Source of the DNA: Cupriavidus taiwanensis
GTDB lineage: Bacteria > Pseudomonadota > Gammaproteobacteria > Burkholderiales > Burkholderiaceae
Length of the DNA stretch: 64,000 nucleotides
Direction: 5' to 3'
NCBI RefSeq assembly: GCF_900249755.1
Contig: NZ_LT976854.1
Span: 2,285,709 to 2,349,708, forward strand
The translations under genes were made by a program, and so were the position numbers. Below, in pieces: positions 34,216 through 45,865 of the stretch. Within the stretch, counting starts at the first letter, position 1. Every line of letters begins with the position of its first letter. The notes under the pieces were generated by a model. That model searched no databases. It saw only the letters and a list, made by a program, of their open reading frames with translations, and was not told the DNA's origin.

Positions 34216-34770
34216 GGAGGGTCCTCCGGAGGGCGGATCCGGCCGGCGCGGTGGCGTGCCGCAGCGGATCCGTCAGGCCGATGGCCTGCGGGTTCCAGTC
34301 CCGCGCGGGGGCGCGGGTCGTCATCGGGCCATGCGCAATGGGTGCGCGCGGCCCGGGCGAGGGTCGAAGCGGGCGGCGATGCCAGGGTGGGCGGCGAATG
34401 CCGGCAGTGTTGCCGGGCAAGCCTTGCGCAGCGCCGCTTGCCGGCGCCACGGGAGCGGCCCGAAGGCCATGGAACGGGTTCGCCGGCGCCCGCTTCGGCA
34501 AGCGTTTTTCGGCAGCGGCCGATCGGGCTTGGAAGGCGCGTGCCGGGTGGTGCCCGGCGCGGCGAACAGGGCGTAGTTTACCCGTACCGGGTCAGCGCCC
34601 TCGAAAAGTGCTTCGTCGAGCGCTGGTCGAGGGCCTGTCATAGACTGCTTGCAGGCCCCTTATATTCCGCTTGTTTTCTCCCCTCTCCCGCGTGCGGGAG
34701 AGGGGCGGGGGGTGAGGGCCGGCGCGCCAACGAAGTCCCCGCGCGACAAACCGCCCGGGGACGGAAACCC
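34216..34770. other. Intergenic region with a REP palindrome
   Basis: 555 bases between the porin gene start and the EF-G gene end. Besides the REP element at 34679-34704, a nested inverted repeat lies around 34567-34599 (ACCCG-TAC-CGGGT inside GGGCG/CGCCC). The porin promoter should be near 34230-34330. No coding frame is credible. Confidence 0.5.
34679..34704. repeat. REP-like palindrome CCCCTCTCCCGC / GCGGGAGAGGGG
   Basis: Perfect 12-bp arms with a 2-base centre, followed by CGGGGGGTGAGGGC. The same palindrome and flank occur at 42.5-42.9 kb and 49.2 kb in this window, always between genes. Confidence 0.85.
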
Positions 34771-36879
<2,109 letters not shown>

Positions 36880-37184
36880 AGTGTTCTCCATGGATGAAAC
36901 ACGCCCGAATAGAGTAGCACCACTGGCCGCACCCCGTTGTCCCTGCCGCGCGCAGGGACACGCGCCCCGGCACGGCCCCGGGGCGATGCCGCGCAACGCG
37001 CCGCGCGTCTGAGGCCGGCCTAGGATTTTCGCTGCAACTGAAGCGGATTCCTCCCATCCTGCGCGCGCTTGCGGCTCCCTATACTGGCGTGGCATCGCGT
37101 ACCGGCGTGCGCCGTTCCTGCCATCCCCTTGCTGCTTCGGGATGCGGCTTCAGCCGATGCCTGCCTCGAACCTCGGACCCGCGC

Positions 37185-37814
37185 ATGACAACCATCCTGA
37201 TCGTTGACGACCATCCGGCGATGCGGCTGGTGCTTCGGCACCATCTGTCGCAGCTGCTTGGCGTCGACGAGGTGATCGAGGCGGACAATGGGCAATGCGC
37301 CATCGAAATGGTGCGCGCACGCATGCCGGACCTGGTGCTGCTGGACCTGGACATCCCGCGCTCGAGCGGGCTCGACGTGGCGCCGCGGCTTCGCGCGATC
37401 CATCCGCAGGTGCGCATCCTGGTGGTGACGGCGCTGGACCCGGCGGTGTTCGTCAGCCGTTCCTGGCAGGCGGGTGCGCAGGGCTTCGTCAGCAAGACGC
37501 AGGACATCAAGGAAATCCTGCGCGCGGTCGAGGCGGTGCTGGCCGGCTATACCGTGTTTCCGGTGCTGGGCCGCGGCGGCGCGCCGCGCCAGTCGATGTC
37601 GGCCGACGACGAGATGCTGCGGCGGCTGTCCGACAAGGAACTGGTGGTGCTGCAGATGCTGGCGCGCGGCATGTCATACAAGGCCATCAGCGAGAGCCTC
37701 TTTATCAGCAACAAGACCGTCAGCAGCTACAAGGCCCGCATCATGAACAAGCTGCAGGTGTCGTCTCTGGTCGAACTGGTCGACTTTGCGCGCCGGTGCC
37801 GGCTGACCCCTTAG
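37185..37814 (+). CDS. NarL/LuxR-type response regulator
   Basis: A 209-residue two-component regulator. The receiver domain (about 1-120) has IVDDHPAMR, the phosphoacceptor Asp in VLLDLDIPRSSGLD near residue 52, and the Lys in FVSKTQDIKE near 103. The LuxR HTH (about 145-205) reads LSDKELVVLQMLARGMSYKA and NKTVSSYKARIMNKL. It resembles the BvgA/EvgA subgroup. No histidine kinase gene adjoins it; the hybrid kinase at 27850 is the only one in the window. The target genes are unknown. Confidence 0.9.
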   Translation: MTTILIVDDHPAMRLVLRHHLSQLLGVDEVIEADNGQCAIEMVRARMPDLVLLDLDIPRSSGLDVAPRLRAIHPQVRILVVTALDPAVFVSRSWQAGAQGFVSKTQDIKEILRAVEAVLAGYTVFPVLGRGGAPRQSMSADDEMLRRLSDKELVVLQMLARGMSYKAISESLFISNKTVSSYKARIMNKLQVSSLVELVDFARRCRLTP

Positions 37815-37845
37815 CGGGCGGGCGCCTGCATCACCATTCATTAGA

Positions 37846-37856
37846 CATCGTATGAC
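37846..37856. promoter_or_regulatory. Glucarate-regulon palindrome copy at a gene 3' end
   Basis: CATCGTATGAC, the reverse complement of the first 11 bases of the gudD operator (GTCATACGATG). It lies in the 77-base gap between the convergent response-regulator and GntR genes, where no promoter is expected. Confidence 0.55.
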
Positions 37857-37891
37857 TTGCCGGCGCATGCCCGCCGCATGCGCGTCCCGCG

Positions 37892-38671
37892 TCAGCCTTG
37901 CGGGCTGGCGGAGCCGGACGCCTTGCGCAGGCGCTCGCGGCTGTTGGTCAGGTGCATGCGCATGGCGGCCTTGGCGGCGTCGGGGTCGCGGCGCTCGATC
38001 GCGTCGTAGATGTTCTCGTGCTCGATGCTGACGCGCTCCAGGTACTGCACGCGCTCGGGGGTGCTGACCTGCAGGCGGCTGCGCGGGATCACCATGGTGC
38101 CCAGGTGGCCCATGATGTCGGTGAAATAGCGGTTGCCGGTGGCGCGTGCGATCGCCAGGTGGAAGGCGAAGTCGCTTTCCACGGCGTCATTGCCGGCGCC
38201 GGCCCCATGCTTCAGTTCATCCAGCGCCTGGCGCATCGCCGCCAGTTGCGCATCGGTGCGGCGCGCGGCCGCCAGGCCGGCCGCCTCGGCTTCCACGCTG
38301 ACGCGGAATTCCAGCATCGCCATCACATCCATCGCCGTGCCCAGCGCGTCCGGCCCGATCCGGAACGGCGACGGCGCCTCGGCCGCGCGCTCCAGCACGA
38401 AGGTGCCGATGCCGTGGCGCGTCTCCACCATGCCGCTGGCCTGCAGCCGCGACAGCGCTTCGCGCACCACGGTGCGGCTGACGCCCAGGGTGGCCATGAT
38501 CTCGGATTCGGTAGGGAGCTTGTCGCCGGGCTTGAGCTGGCCCTGGCGGATTTCTTCGCCCAGGGCTTGCACGACTTCCTCGGCAAGCGTGCGGCCGCGG
38601 CGGCGCAACGGGGTGGGGCCGGAGGTTGGGCCGGAGGAGGGAGGCGGCGCGAGGGGCTGGGCGTTCGGCAT
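37892..38671 (-). CDS. GntR/FadR-family regulator of the glucarate locus
   Basis: A 259-residue repressor. After a Pro-rich leader, the winged HTH lies at about residues 25-95 (LAEEVVQALGEEIRQGQLKP, LPTESEIMATLGVSRTVVRE, MVETRHGIGTFV). The all-helical FCD ligand domain follows (about 110-245), with the metal-binding histidines in FAFHLAIA, IEHENIYDAI and MRMHLTNSRERL. FCD regulators bind sugar acids, and divergence from gudD makes glucarate or a pathway intermediate the likely effector. The palindrome GTCATACGATGAC at the gudD promoter is its probable operator. Confidence 0.9.
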   Translation of the reverse strand: MPNAQPLAPPPSSGPTSGPTPLRRRGRTLAEEVVQALGEEIRQGQLKPGDKLPTESEIMATLGVSRTVVREALSRLQASGMVETRHGIGTFVLERAAEAPSPFRIGPDALGTAMDVMAMLEFRVSVEAEAAGLAAARRTDAQLAAMRQALDELKHGAGAGNDAVESDFAFHLAIARATGNRYFTDIMGHLGTMVIPRSRLQVSTPERVQYLERVSIEHENIYDAIERRDPDAAKAAMRMHLTNSRERLRKASGSASPQG

Positions 38672-38709
38672 GGCGGCTAGGGACGGATAACGGGCGGGGT
38701 TTCCCGGAC

Positions 38710-38739
38710 TTGACCGGTCTGAGATTGCCTCATTATACT
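38710..38739 (+). promoter_or_regulatory. gudD promoter
   Basis: TTGACC (38710-38715), 18 bases, then TATACT (38734-38739): five of six matches in each box. The start point would be about 38746, directly in front of the operator at 38749-38761. Confidence 0.75.
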
Positions 38740-38748
38740 GGGTTATAA

Positions 38749-38761
38749 GTCATACGATGAC
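38749..38761. promoter_or_regulatory. Operator GTCATACGATGAC at the gudD transcription start
   Basis: A 13-base near-palindrome placed over +3 to +15 of the predicted transcript, a classical repression position. Its variants recur at 37846-37856 and 45585-45597. Dimeric FadR-type repressors bind sites of this size. Confidence 0.7.
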
Positions 38762-38834
38762 AGATAACATACGCAACACGGAAGCCCGGGTGGACAATCG
38801 TACGCCCGGGGTTGATGCCGGAGACAGTCCTGAG

Positions 38835-40190
38835 ATGACCTTTACCGCCGCCCCCATGGCGTCCGCCCACACCCCGGTCGTGACCGAACTGACCCTGGTG
38901 CCCGTCGCCGGGCATGACAGCATGCTGATGAACCTGTCCGGCGCCCATGGCCCGTACTTCACGCGCAATATCGTGATCCTTCGCGACAGCGCCGGCCACA
39001 CCGGCGTGGGCGAAGTGCCGGGCGGCGAAGGCATCCGCCAGACCCTGGAAGACGCGCGCCCGCTGCTGGTGGGCCAGCCCATCGGCCAGTACCAGGCCCT
39101 GCTGAACCGCGTGCGCGCGGCGTTCGCCGGGCGCGATGCCGGCGGCCGCGGCCTGCAGACCTTCGACCTGCGCATCACCATCCACGCCGTCACGGCGCTG
39201 GAGGCGGCGCTGCTCGACCTGCTCGGCCAGCACCTGGAGGTGCCGGTGGCCGCGCTGCTGGGCGAGGGCCAGCAGCGCGACGCCGTGGAGATGCTGGGCT
39301 ACCTGTTCTATATCGGCGAGCGCCAGCGCACCACGCTGGACTACCGCACCGAGCCCGACGCAGACAACGCGTGGTTCCGCCTGCGCAATGAAGCGGCGAT
39401 GACGCCCGAGGCCGTGGTGCGCCTGGCCGAAGCGGCCTATGAGCGCTACGGCTTCAATGACTTCAAGCTCAAGGGCGGCGTGCTGCGCGGCGACGAAGAG
39501 ATGGAAGCGATCCTGGCGCTGGCCGAGCGCTTCCCCAAGGCGCGCATCACGCTCGACCCCAACGGCGCCTGGTCGCTGGCGGAAGCCGTGCGCCTGTGCC
39601 GCGACAAGCGCGGCGTGCTGGCCTATGCCGAAGACCCGTGCGGCGCCGAGGACGGCTACTCGGGCCGCGAGATCATGGCCGAATTCCGCACCGCCACCGG
39701 CCTGCCCACCGCCACCAACATGATCGCCACCGACTGGCGCCAGATGGGGCATGCGGTGCGGCTGCAGTCGGTCGACATCCCGCTGGCCGACCCGCATTTC
39801 TGGACCATGCAGGGCTCGGTGCGGGTGGCGCAGATGTGTGCCGAATGGGGCCTGACCTGGGGCTCGCACTCGAACAACCACTTCGATATCTCGCTGGCGA
39901 TGTTCACCCACGTGGCCGCGGCCGCGCCGGGCCGCGTCACCGCCATCGACACGCACTGGATCTGGCAGGACGGCGAACACCTGACCCGCAACCCGCTGAA
40001 GATCGAAGGCGGGCTGGTGCAGGTGCCCAAGACCCCGGGGCTGGGCGTCGAGCTCGACCCGGATGCGCTGGCGCGCGCGCACGAGCTGTACCAGCGCAAG
40101 GGCCTGGGCGCGCGCGACGATGCCGCGGCGATGCAGTTCCTGATTCCCGGCTGGCAGTTCGACAACAAGGCGCCGTGCATGGTGCGCTGA
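38835..40190 (+). CDS. gudD: D-glucarate dehydratase
   Basis: An enolase-superfamily enzyme converting D-glucarate to 5-dehydro-4-deoxy-D-glucarate; 451 residues from this start. Active-site parts seen: the Lys pair in [18 protein letters not shown], the metal ligands in LDPNGAW, YAEDPCG and ATNMIATDW, and the catalytic His in [12 protein letters not shown]. The frame also opens at an ATG at 38757, but that ATG lies inside the operator, 11 bases from the predicted transcription start and without a ribosome binding site. The ATG at 38835 has GGAGA upstream and gives the family's normal length. Confidence 0.93.
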   Translation: MTFTAAPMASAHTPVVTELTLVPVAGHDSMLMNLSGAHGPYFTRNIVILRDSAGHTGVGEVPGGEGIRQTLEDARPLLVGQPIGQYQALLNRVRAAFAGRDAGGRGLQTFDLRITIHAVTALEAALLDLLGQHLEVPVAALLGEGQQRDAVEMLGYLFYIGERQRTTLDYRTEPDADNAWFRLRNEAAMTPEAVVRLAEAAYERYGFNDFKLKGGVLRGDEEMEAILALAERFPKARITLDPNGAWSLAEAVRLCRDKRGVLAYAEDPCGAEDGYSGREIMAEFRTATGLPTATNMIATDWRQMGHAVRLQSVDIPLADPHFWTMQGSVRVAQMCAEWGLTWGSHSNNHFDISLAMFTHVAAAAPGRVTAIDTHWIWQDGEHLTRNPLKIEGGLVQVPKTPGLGVELDPDALARAHELYQRKGLGARDDAAAMQFLIPGWQFDNKAPCMVR

Positions 40191-40273
40191 CTGGGCACCG
40201 GCGACGACGCCAACGGCCCTTGCCCATCACAGGACGGCAGGCCTCTCTTATCAAAACACTGCAGGAGACAACG

Positions 40274-41296
40274 ATGTACACCTTCCAACGCCAGGGCGCG
40301 CCGCGCCTGCAAAACTGGCTGCGCGCCTTTGCGCTCGGCTCGGTCGCCGCGGTCGCGGCGCTGACCTTCAGCACCCCGGCCAGTGCCGCCGCGCAGGACT
40401 GGCCGCAACGTCCGGTATCGGTGGTGGTGCCGTTCCCGCCGGGCGGCTCCAGCGACGCCATCGCGCGCATGCTGACGGTGCCGCTCAACGAGAAGCTGGG
40501 CCAGCCGTTCGTGATCGACAACCGCCCCGGCGCGACCGGCGCCATCGGCGCCACCTACGTCAAGCGCGCGCCGGCCGACGGCTACACCATGATGGTGGCG
40601 TCGATCGGCGTGTACGCGGTGAATCCGTTCCTGCAGAAGAACCTGGGCTATGACCCGGCCAAAGATTTCGACCTGCTGACGGTGGCGGTGCGCGCGCCCA
40701 ACGTGCTCGTCGCCAACCCGCAGTTCCCCGCCAACACGCTGGCGGAACTGGTGGCCTACATGAAGAAGAACCCGGGCAAGGTCAGCTTTGCCTCGTCCGG
40801 CGCGGGCTCGTCCGACCACCTGACCGCGGCGCTGTTCTGGCAGAAGAGCGCCACCGACGGCCTGCACGTGCCGTACAAGGGCGGTGGCCCGGCGATCTCC
40901 GACCTGCTGGCCGGGCAGGTCGACGTGTCGTTCCAGAACGTCAACGCGGTGCTGCAGCATATCCGCACCGGCAAGCTCAAGGCGATGGCGGTGACTTCCG
41001 ACAAGCGCTCGCCGGTGCTGCCCAACGTGCCCACCATGGCCGAGGCCGGCATCAAGGATGTCGAGGTCTATTCATGGCAGGGCGTGGCCGCGCCGCGCGG
41101 CCTGCCGCCGGAGATCAAGAGCCGCCTGCACGGTGCGCTGGTGTCGTCGCTGAACGACCCCAAGATGCGCCAGAAGCTGTCCGAGAGCGGCTTCGAGGTG
41201 GTGGCCAACACCCCCGAGCAGTTCAACCAGTTCGAGGCGCAAGAGCTGCAGCGCTGGAAGACCGTGATCGAGAAGGGCAAGATCGCGCTGGACTGA
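40274..41296 (+). CDS. Bug-family periplasmic solute-binding protein (glucarate locus, first)
   Basis: A 340-residue TctC-like binding protein. A long signal region (residues 1-38, cleavage near SAA-AQDWP) is followed by the signatures WPQRPVSVVVPFPPGGSSDA, FVIDNRPGATGAIGATYV and LHVPYKGGGPAISDLLAGQV. Its place 83 bases after gudD, with GCAGGAGACAACG before the ATG, indicates co-transcription and suggests a sugar-acid ligand such as glucarate or galactarate. TctA/TctB membrane subunits are not in the window. Confidence 0.9.
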   Translation: MYTFQRQGAPRLQNWLRAFALGSVAAVAALTFSTPASAAAQDWPQRPVSVVVPFPPGGSSDAIARMLTVPLNEKLGQPFVIDNRPGATGAIGATYVKRAPADGYTMMVASIGVYAVNPFLQKNLGYDPAKDFDLLTVAVRAPNVLVANPQFPANTLAELVAYMKKNPGKVSFASSGAGSSDHLTAALFWQKSATDGLHVPYKGGGPAISDLLAGQVDVSFQNVNAVLQHIRTGKLKAMAVTSDKRSPVLPNVPTMAEAGIKDVEVYSWQGVAAPRGLPPEIKSRLHGALVSSLNDPKMRQKLSESGFEVVANTPEQFNQFEAQELQRWKTVIEKGKIALD

Positions 41297-41394
41297 CCCC
41301 GCCGCACCCAATCCCATACCCAAGCACCGATCGCGCCGGCCCCGCACGCCCATCGTGCCGCGCCGGCGCGCGCCCCTCGACAGGAGACCACAGC

Positions 41395-42393
41395 ATGACC
41401 CACGGACGCCGCAACTTCCTCAAGCAATCCTCCGCACTGGCCGCCGGCCTCGCCGCGGGCCCGCTCGCCGGCCTGTCTTCGGCCGCGCACGCCGCGCCGG
41501 ACTGGCCGAACCGCCCGATCCGCCTGGTGGTGCCGTACACCGCCGGCGGCTCGTCGGACATCATCGCGCGCCTGATCAGCAAGCAGCTGGGCGAGGCGCT
41601 GGGCCAGTCGGTGGTGGTGGACAACCGCCCCGGCGCCAACGGCAACGTCGGCGCGGCACTGGTCGCGCAGGCCACCGACAACCACACGCTGCTGCTGTGC
41701 GATATCGGCGCGCTGGCCATCAGCCCGTCGGTCTATACCAAGCTGACGTTCAATATCGCCAAGGACCTGAAGCCGGTATCGATGCTGGCGTATTCGCCGC
41801 ACCTGCTGGTGGTGCATCCGTCGGTGCAGGTGGCGAGCGTGAAGGAACTGGTGGCGCTGTCGCAGCGCAGCCAGCTCAACTTCGCCGTGACCGCGATCGG
41901 CAGCGCGCCGCACCTGGCCGGCGTGGCGGTGGAGCAGGCCACCGGCGCCAAGTGGCAGTACGTGCCCTACAAGGGCGGTTCGCAGGCGATTGCCGACACC
42001 GTCGGCGGCAGCGCCCAGGTGCTGATGAACGGCATGCTCGCCACGCTGCCGCATGTGCAGTCGGGCAAGCTCAAGCTGATCGCGCAGTCCAAGCGCACGC
42101 GCATGCCGCTGCTGCAGAACGTGCCGACCATCGCCGAGCAAGGCGTGCCGAATTTTGAGTCGGGCACCTGGCAGGGCGTGATGGCCCCTGCCAGCATGCC
42201 CGACGCGATGGTGGCGCGCATCAGCGGCGAACTGATCCGCATCATCCGCGCACCGGACCTGCGCGCGCAACTGGTGGCGCAGGGCGCAGAGGTGGTGACG
42301 ATGACCCCGGGCGAAACCGGCAAGTTCTTCGTTGCCGAGCAGACGCGATGGGCGGGGGTGGTGAAACAGGCGGGGATCAAGCTGGAGGCTTGA
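41395..42393 (+). CDS. Bug-family periplasmic solute-binding protein (glucarate locus, second)
   Basis: A 332-residue TctC-like protein. The N-terminus MTHGRRNFLKQSSALAAGLA carries a twin-arginine (RRNFLK) motif, so export may use the Tat route, unlike its neighbour. Family motifs are WPNRPIRLVVPYTAGGSSDI, VVVDNRPGANGNVGAALV and WQYVPYKGGSQAIAD. It lies 98 bases after the first Bug gene, with CAGGAGACC before the ATG. Two different binding proteins in one operon suggest two related ligands. It is followed by the REP-rich region. Confidence 0.9.
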   Translation: MTHGRRNFLKQSSALAAGLAAGPLAGLSSAAHAAPDWPNRPIRLVVPYTAGGSSDIIARLISKQLGEALGQSVVVDNRPGANGNVGAALVAQATDNHTLLLCDIGALAISPSVYTKLTFNIAKDLKPVSMLAYSPHLLVVHPSVQVASVKELVALSQRSQLNFAVTAIGSAPHLAGVAVEQATGAKWQYVPYKGGSQAIADTVGGSAQVLMNGMLATLPHVQSGKLKLIAQSKRTRMPLLQNVPTIAEQGVPNFESGTWQGVMAPASMPDAMVARISGELIRIIRAPDLRAQLVAQGAEVVTMTPGETGKFFVAEQTRWAGVVKQAGIKLEA

Positions 42394-42471
42394 TCGGTTT
42401 TGCCGAAGGCACAACGGCTCGCATGGTGAATGCGGGCCGTTTTGCATTGAGCGTGAAGCTTGCGATGGTTT

Positions 42472-42880
42472 GCTCCCCTCTCCCGCCAGCGGGAGAGGGA
42501 GTACCCAAGCGGAATTTGAAAAGCCTGTGGCGTTCGCCATGCCGCTGGTTTGCTCCCCCTCTCCCGCTTGCGGGAGAGGGGCCGGGGGAGAGGGCCGGCG
42601 TGTGGCAAGCACGAGGCGGTCGAACTTCGTTGAAGCTCTGGCCCTCACCCCAGCCCTCTCCCGCAAGCGGGAGAGGGAGTACCCAAGCGGAATTTGAAAA
42701 GCCTGTGGCGTTCGCCATGCCGCTGGTTTGCTCCCCTCTCCCGCTTGCGGGAGAGGGGCCGGGGGTGAGGGCGGGGCGTGTGGCAAGCACGAGGCGGTCG
42801 AACTTCGTTGAAGCTCTGGCCCTCTCCCCAACCCTCTCCCGCAAGCGGGAGAGGGAGCACCCAATCGGGTTTGAGAAAGT
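42472..42880. repeat. 178-bp tandem duplication with five REP palindromes (BIME-like)
   Basis: Palindromes at 42476-42499, 42556-42581, 42654-42677, 42733-42758 and 42832-42855. Positions 1, 3 and 5 are exactly 178 bases apart and share the flank GAGTACCCAAGCGGAATTTG (diverged in copy 5). Positions 2 and 4 share the flank GGCCGGGGG(A/T)GAGGGC. Spacer sequences are nearly identical between the two full units, so the duplication is recent. Confidence 0.92.
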
Positions 42881-42925
42881 CCGCGGTATTTTGCTGAGCC
42901 CGTAGTTTTGCACCGCGTCCAGAAG

Positions 42926-42950
42926 CAAAAAGCCCCGCACCAGGCGGGGC
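42926..42950 (-). terminator. Intrinsic terminator of the kdgD-dehydrogenase operon
   Basis: Minus-strand GCCCCGC / GCGGGGC stem (42944-42950 and 42932-42938) followed by TTTTTG. It lies 20 bases after the dehydrogenase stop codon. Confidence 0.85.
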
Positions 42951-42969
42951 CGCATCGCATCGTCTATCG

Positions 42970-44496
42970 CTATTTCCGCAGCGCTTCCGGCAACAACGCC
43001 TGCGGCAGGTTCTGATAACAGACCGGCCGCAAGAACCGGTCGATCGCCGTCGCCCCCACCGAAGTCGAACGCGCATCCGAAGTTGCCGGGAACGGCCCGC
43101 CATGCACCATCGCATAGGCAACCTCGACCCCGGTCGGATAGCCATTGCACAGCACCCGTCCAGCCTTGCGTTCCAGCACCGGCAGCAGGCGCTGCGCGGC
43201 CTCGTGGTCGGCGTCGTCGAGCTGCATCGTCGCCGTCAGCTGGCCCTCGAGCTGGCGCGCCACCGTCAGCATCTCTTCGAAATCGCGGCACACCACCAGC
43301 ACCGTCGACGGCCCGAACACCTCGGCCTGCATCCGGTGATCCGCCAGGAACTGCGCCGCGGTGGTCTCGAACATCGCCGGACGCGCCTGGTTGGCCCCGC
43401 TGCCGTCGACGCCATTGCCAATGCGCTGCAGCCCGTCGAGCGACGACAGCTGGGCCACGCCCTGCTGATACGCAGCATGAATGCCGGGCGTCAGCATGGT
43501 CGCTGCCGGCTTGCCTTGCAGCGCAGCCAGCGCCGATGCGCGGAACTTGTCGAGCGCGGGCCCTTCGATGCCGATCACCAGTCCAGGATTGGTACAGAAC
43601 TGGCCGACGCCCAACACCAGCGAATCGACCAGCTGCCGGCCGATTTCCTCGCCGCGCGCATCGAGCGCCGCGGGCAGCAGGAACACCGGGTTGATGCTGC
43701 TCATCTCCGCATACACCGGGATCGGCTGCGGGCGGCGCTGGGCGGCCTGCATCAGCGCCAGGCCGCCGGCGCGCGAGCCGGTGAAGCCCACTGCCTGGAT
43801 CGCCGGATGCGACACCAGCGCCGTGCCGATGGCGTTGCCCGCCCCGGCCAGCAGCGAAAACACGCCCTCGGGCAAGCCCGCGTCGCGCACCGCCTGCTGG
43901 ATCACGCGCCCGACCAGCTCCGACGTGCCCAGGTGCGCCGGATGCGCCTTGACCACGACCGGGCAGCCCGCGGCCAGCGCCGCGGCGGTGTCGCCGCCGG
44001 CGACGGAGAAGGCCAGCGGGAAGTTGCTGGCGCCGAACACGGCCACCGGGCCGATGGCGATGCGCTGCATGCGCAGGTCCGGGCGCGGCGGGGTGCGCTC
44101 GGGCAGCGCGGGGTCGAAGGTGGCTTGCTGCCAGCGGCCCTCGCGCAGCACGGTGGCGAACAGGCGCAACTGGCCGGCGGTGCGGCCGCGCTCGCCCTGC
44201 AGGCGCGCGATGGGCAGCGCGCTTTCCAGGTGGGCGCGCTCGATCAGCGCGTCACCCAGCGCCTCGATGCCCGCGGCGATGGCCTCGAGGAAGCTCGCGC
44301 GCTGTTCGGGACTGGTGTTGCGGAACGTGTCGAAGGCGGCTTCGGCCAGCGCGCACGCGCGCTCGACCTCGGCCTCGCCGCCGCCGTGGAAGTCAGGGCC
44401 GATGGGGGCGCCGGTGGCGGGATTGATCGCCTGCAGCGTCGCTTCGGTGCCGCGCACGGCTTGCGCGCCGATCAGCATGTCGCCGGTGATTTGCAT
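42970..44496 (-). CDS. Alpha-ketoglutarate semialdehyde (2,5-dioxopentanoate) dehydrogenase
   Basis: A 508-residue NAD(P)+-dependent aldehyde dehydrogenase completing glucarate breakdown: 2,5-dioxopentanoate to 2-oxoglutarate. Seen are the oxyanion Asn in GASNFPLAF, the cofactor Lys in VVVKAHPAH, the FTGSRAGG turn, the general base Glu in YAEMSSINP and the nucleophile Cys in GQFCTNPG near residue 291. The long helical form and wording match the type III KGSADH group. It follows kdgD by 95 bases in the same direction and is the last gene before the terminator. Confidence 0.92.
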   Translation of the reverse strand: MQITGDMLIGAQAVRGTEATLQAINPATGAPIGPDFHGGGEAEVERACALAEAAFDTFRNTSPEQRASFLEAIAAGIEALGDALIERAHLESALPIARLQGERGRTAGQLRLFATVLREGRWQQATFDPALPERTPPRPDLRMQRIAIGPVAVFGASNFPLAFSVAGGDTAAALAAGCPVVVKAHPAHLGTSELVGRVIQQAVRDAGLPEGVFSLLAGAGNAIGTALVSHPAIQAVGFTGSRAGGLALMQAAQRRPQPIPVYAEMSSINPVFLLPAALDARGEEIGRQLVDSLVLGVGQFCTNPGLVIGIEGPALDKFRASALAALQGKPAATMLTPGIHAAYQQGVAQLSSLDGLQRIGNGVDGSGANQARPAMFETTAAQFLADHRMQAEVFGPSTVLVVCRDFEEMLTVARQLEGQLTATMQLDDADHEAAQRLLPVLERKAGRVLCNGYPTGVEVAYAMVHGGPFPATSDARSTSVGATAIDRFLRPVCYQNLPQALLPEALRK

Positions 44497-44591
44497 GGAA
44501 GGATTCCTTGTCAGCGTCTGGAACGGGGAAACCGGCCGGAGGGCATGCGCCCCGCGGCCGGCTGTCGAAAGGCAATGCGAGGACGACTGGA

Positions 44592-45506
44592 TTACTGCGG
44601 GCCGAGCTTGTTGATCAGCGCGCCCAGCATCTCCATTTCCTCGCCGGTCAGGTCGGTCAGCGGTGCGCGCACGGGACCGCCGTCGCGGCCGACCAGGCGC
44701 GCGCCGGCCTTGACGATGCTGACCGCATAGCCGGCCTTGCGGTTGCGGATGGCCAGGTAGGGCAGGAAGAAGTCGTCGATCAGGCGGCCCACGGTGTCGT
44801 GGTCGTTCGCGGCGATGGCGCGGTAGAAATCCATCGCCGTCTTCGGGATGAAGTTGAACACTGCCGACGAATACACCGGCACGCCCAGCGCCTTGTAGGC
44901 CGCGGCATAGACTTCGGCGGTGGGCAGGCCGCCCAGGTAGGAGAAGCGGTCGCCCAGCTTGCGGCGGATGCTGACCATGGCCTCGATGTCGCCGACGCCG
45001 TCCTTGAAGCCGATCAGGTTGGCGCAGCGCTCGGCCAGGCGCGCCAGCTGGTCGGCGTTGAGCTTCGAGTTGGCGCGGTTGTAGACGATCACGCCGATAT
45101 CGACCGCCTTGCAGACTTCTTCCACATGGGCGGCAATGCCGTCCTGGCTGGCTTCGGTCAGGTAGTGCGGCAGCAGCAGCACGCCGGCGGCGCCCAGGCG
45201 CTGGGCTTCCTGCGCGTAGGCGATAGCGGTGCGGGTCGGGCCGCCGGCGCCGGCCAGGATCGGCACCTTGCCGGCGCAGGTGCGCACGGCGGTGTCGACC
45301 ACGGCGGTGTAGTCCTGCGGCGTCAGCGAGAAGAACTCGCCGGTGCCGCCGGCCGCGAACAGCGCGGTGGCGCCGTAGGGAGCCAGCCACTCCAGTCGGG
45401 CGGCGTAGGGCTTCGGCGCAAAGTCGCCCCGGGCGTCGAAGTCGGTGATGGGGAAGGACAGCAGGCCTTCCGAGACGATTTGCTTGAGTTCGTTGGGTGC
45501 GAGCAT
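44592..45506 (-). CDS. kdgD: 5-dehydro-4-deoxyglucarate dehydratase
   Basis: A 304-residue DapA-superfamily (beta/alpha)8 lyase that dehydrates and decarboxylates 5-dehydro-4-deoxyglucarate to 2,5-dioxopentanoate. The Schiff-base Lys is in [11 protein letters not shown] near residue 186, and the catalytic Tyr in [11 protein letters not shown] near 147. [14 protein letters not shown] near 52 is the conserved loop. The start [20 protein letters not shown] has the family N-terminus. A copy of the gudD operator lies 79 bases upstream, tying this leftward operon to the same regulator. Confidence 0.95.
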   Translation of the reverse strand: MLAPNELKQIVSEGLLSFPITDFDARGDFAPKPYAARLEWLAPYGATALFAAGGTGEFFSLTPQDYTAVVDTAVRTCAGKVPILAGAGGPTRTAIAYAQEAQRLGAAGVLLLPHYLTEASQDGIAAHVEEVCKAVDIGVIVYNRANSKLNADQLARLAERCANLIGFKDGVGDIEAMVSIRRKLGDRFSYLGGLPTAEVYAAAYKALGVPVYSSAVFNFIPKTAMDFYRAIAANDHDTVGRLIDDFFLPYLAIRNRKAGYAVSIVKAGARLVGRDGGPVRAPLTDLTGEEMEMLGALINKLGPQ

Positions 45507-45865
45507 TGCGGCAATCCAGGGCGGGCCGATGGCCCGGGGTGGCAGAGGCGGCTGACTGCAGCGGGGCAGCCAGTCGAGTTATCAGTCATCGTACGACATT
45601 GCTTTGACGAAGGCAATAGGGTGCGGCCGTACAGCGGGTTAACCGGTAGCCACATGCCTCGTGCGTCCGGATCCCGCTTCGGCAGGCCAAAAAGGCAGAC
45701 GAGAACACTGTACGGAGGTCCATGCCGGGGTGCTGGTTGTAGGACAACGTAAGTGGCGTAGCGGGCCGTCCACTCAGCGAATTTGAACCGACCATGCAAA
45801 GCTGCCGCGCCACTGGCATCCCGCCGCTGGCACACTGGCGTCCTGAACCAACGGGGGAGAGCGCG
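45507..45865. other. Divergent intergenic region upstream of kdgD
   Basis: 359 bases, less G+C-rich than the genes. It holds the regulon palindrome (45585-45597). A leftward frame through it is open but lacks a ribosome binding site and recognisable domains. Beyond the operator I see nothing definite. Confidence 0.5.
45585..45597. promoter_or_regulatory. Operator GTCATCGTACGAC upstream of kdgD
   Basis: Its reverse complement, GTCGTACGATGAC, matches the gudD operator at 12 of 13 positions. It is 79 bases before the kdgD start codon, so the same GntR-type repressor probably controls both operons. Confidence 0.7.

Larger units (their letters stand above)
42394..42969. other. Intergenic region made largely of duplicated REP elements
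   Basis: 576 bases between the convergent Bug gene and aldehyde dehydrogenase gene. Nearly all of 42472-42880 is a 178-bp tandem duplication carrying five palindromes; a terminator lies at 42926-42950. No coding frame is credible. Confidence 0.8.

Noticed and set aside
42472-42880. CRISPR-like array
   Set aside because: The repeats are palindromes with duplicated, not unique, spacers and 178-bp periodicity. No cas gene is near.
45586-45819. Minus-strand frame between kdgD and the DedA fusion (77 codons)
   Set aside because: No ribosome binding site, no recognisable domain, and it overlaps the operator. A GGTTCAAATTC string near 45780 looks like a tRNA T-arm, but the flanks do not pair.
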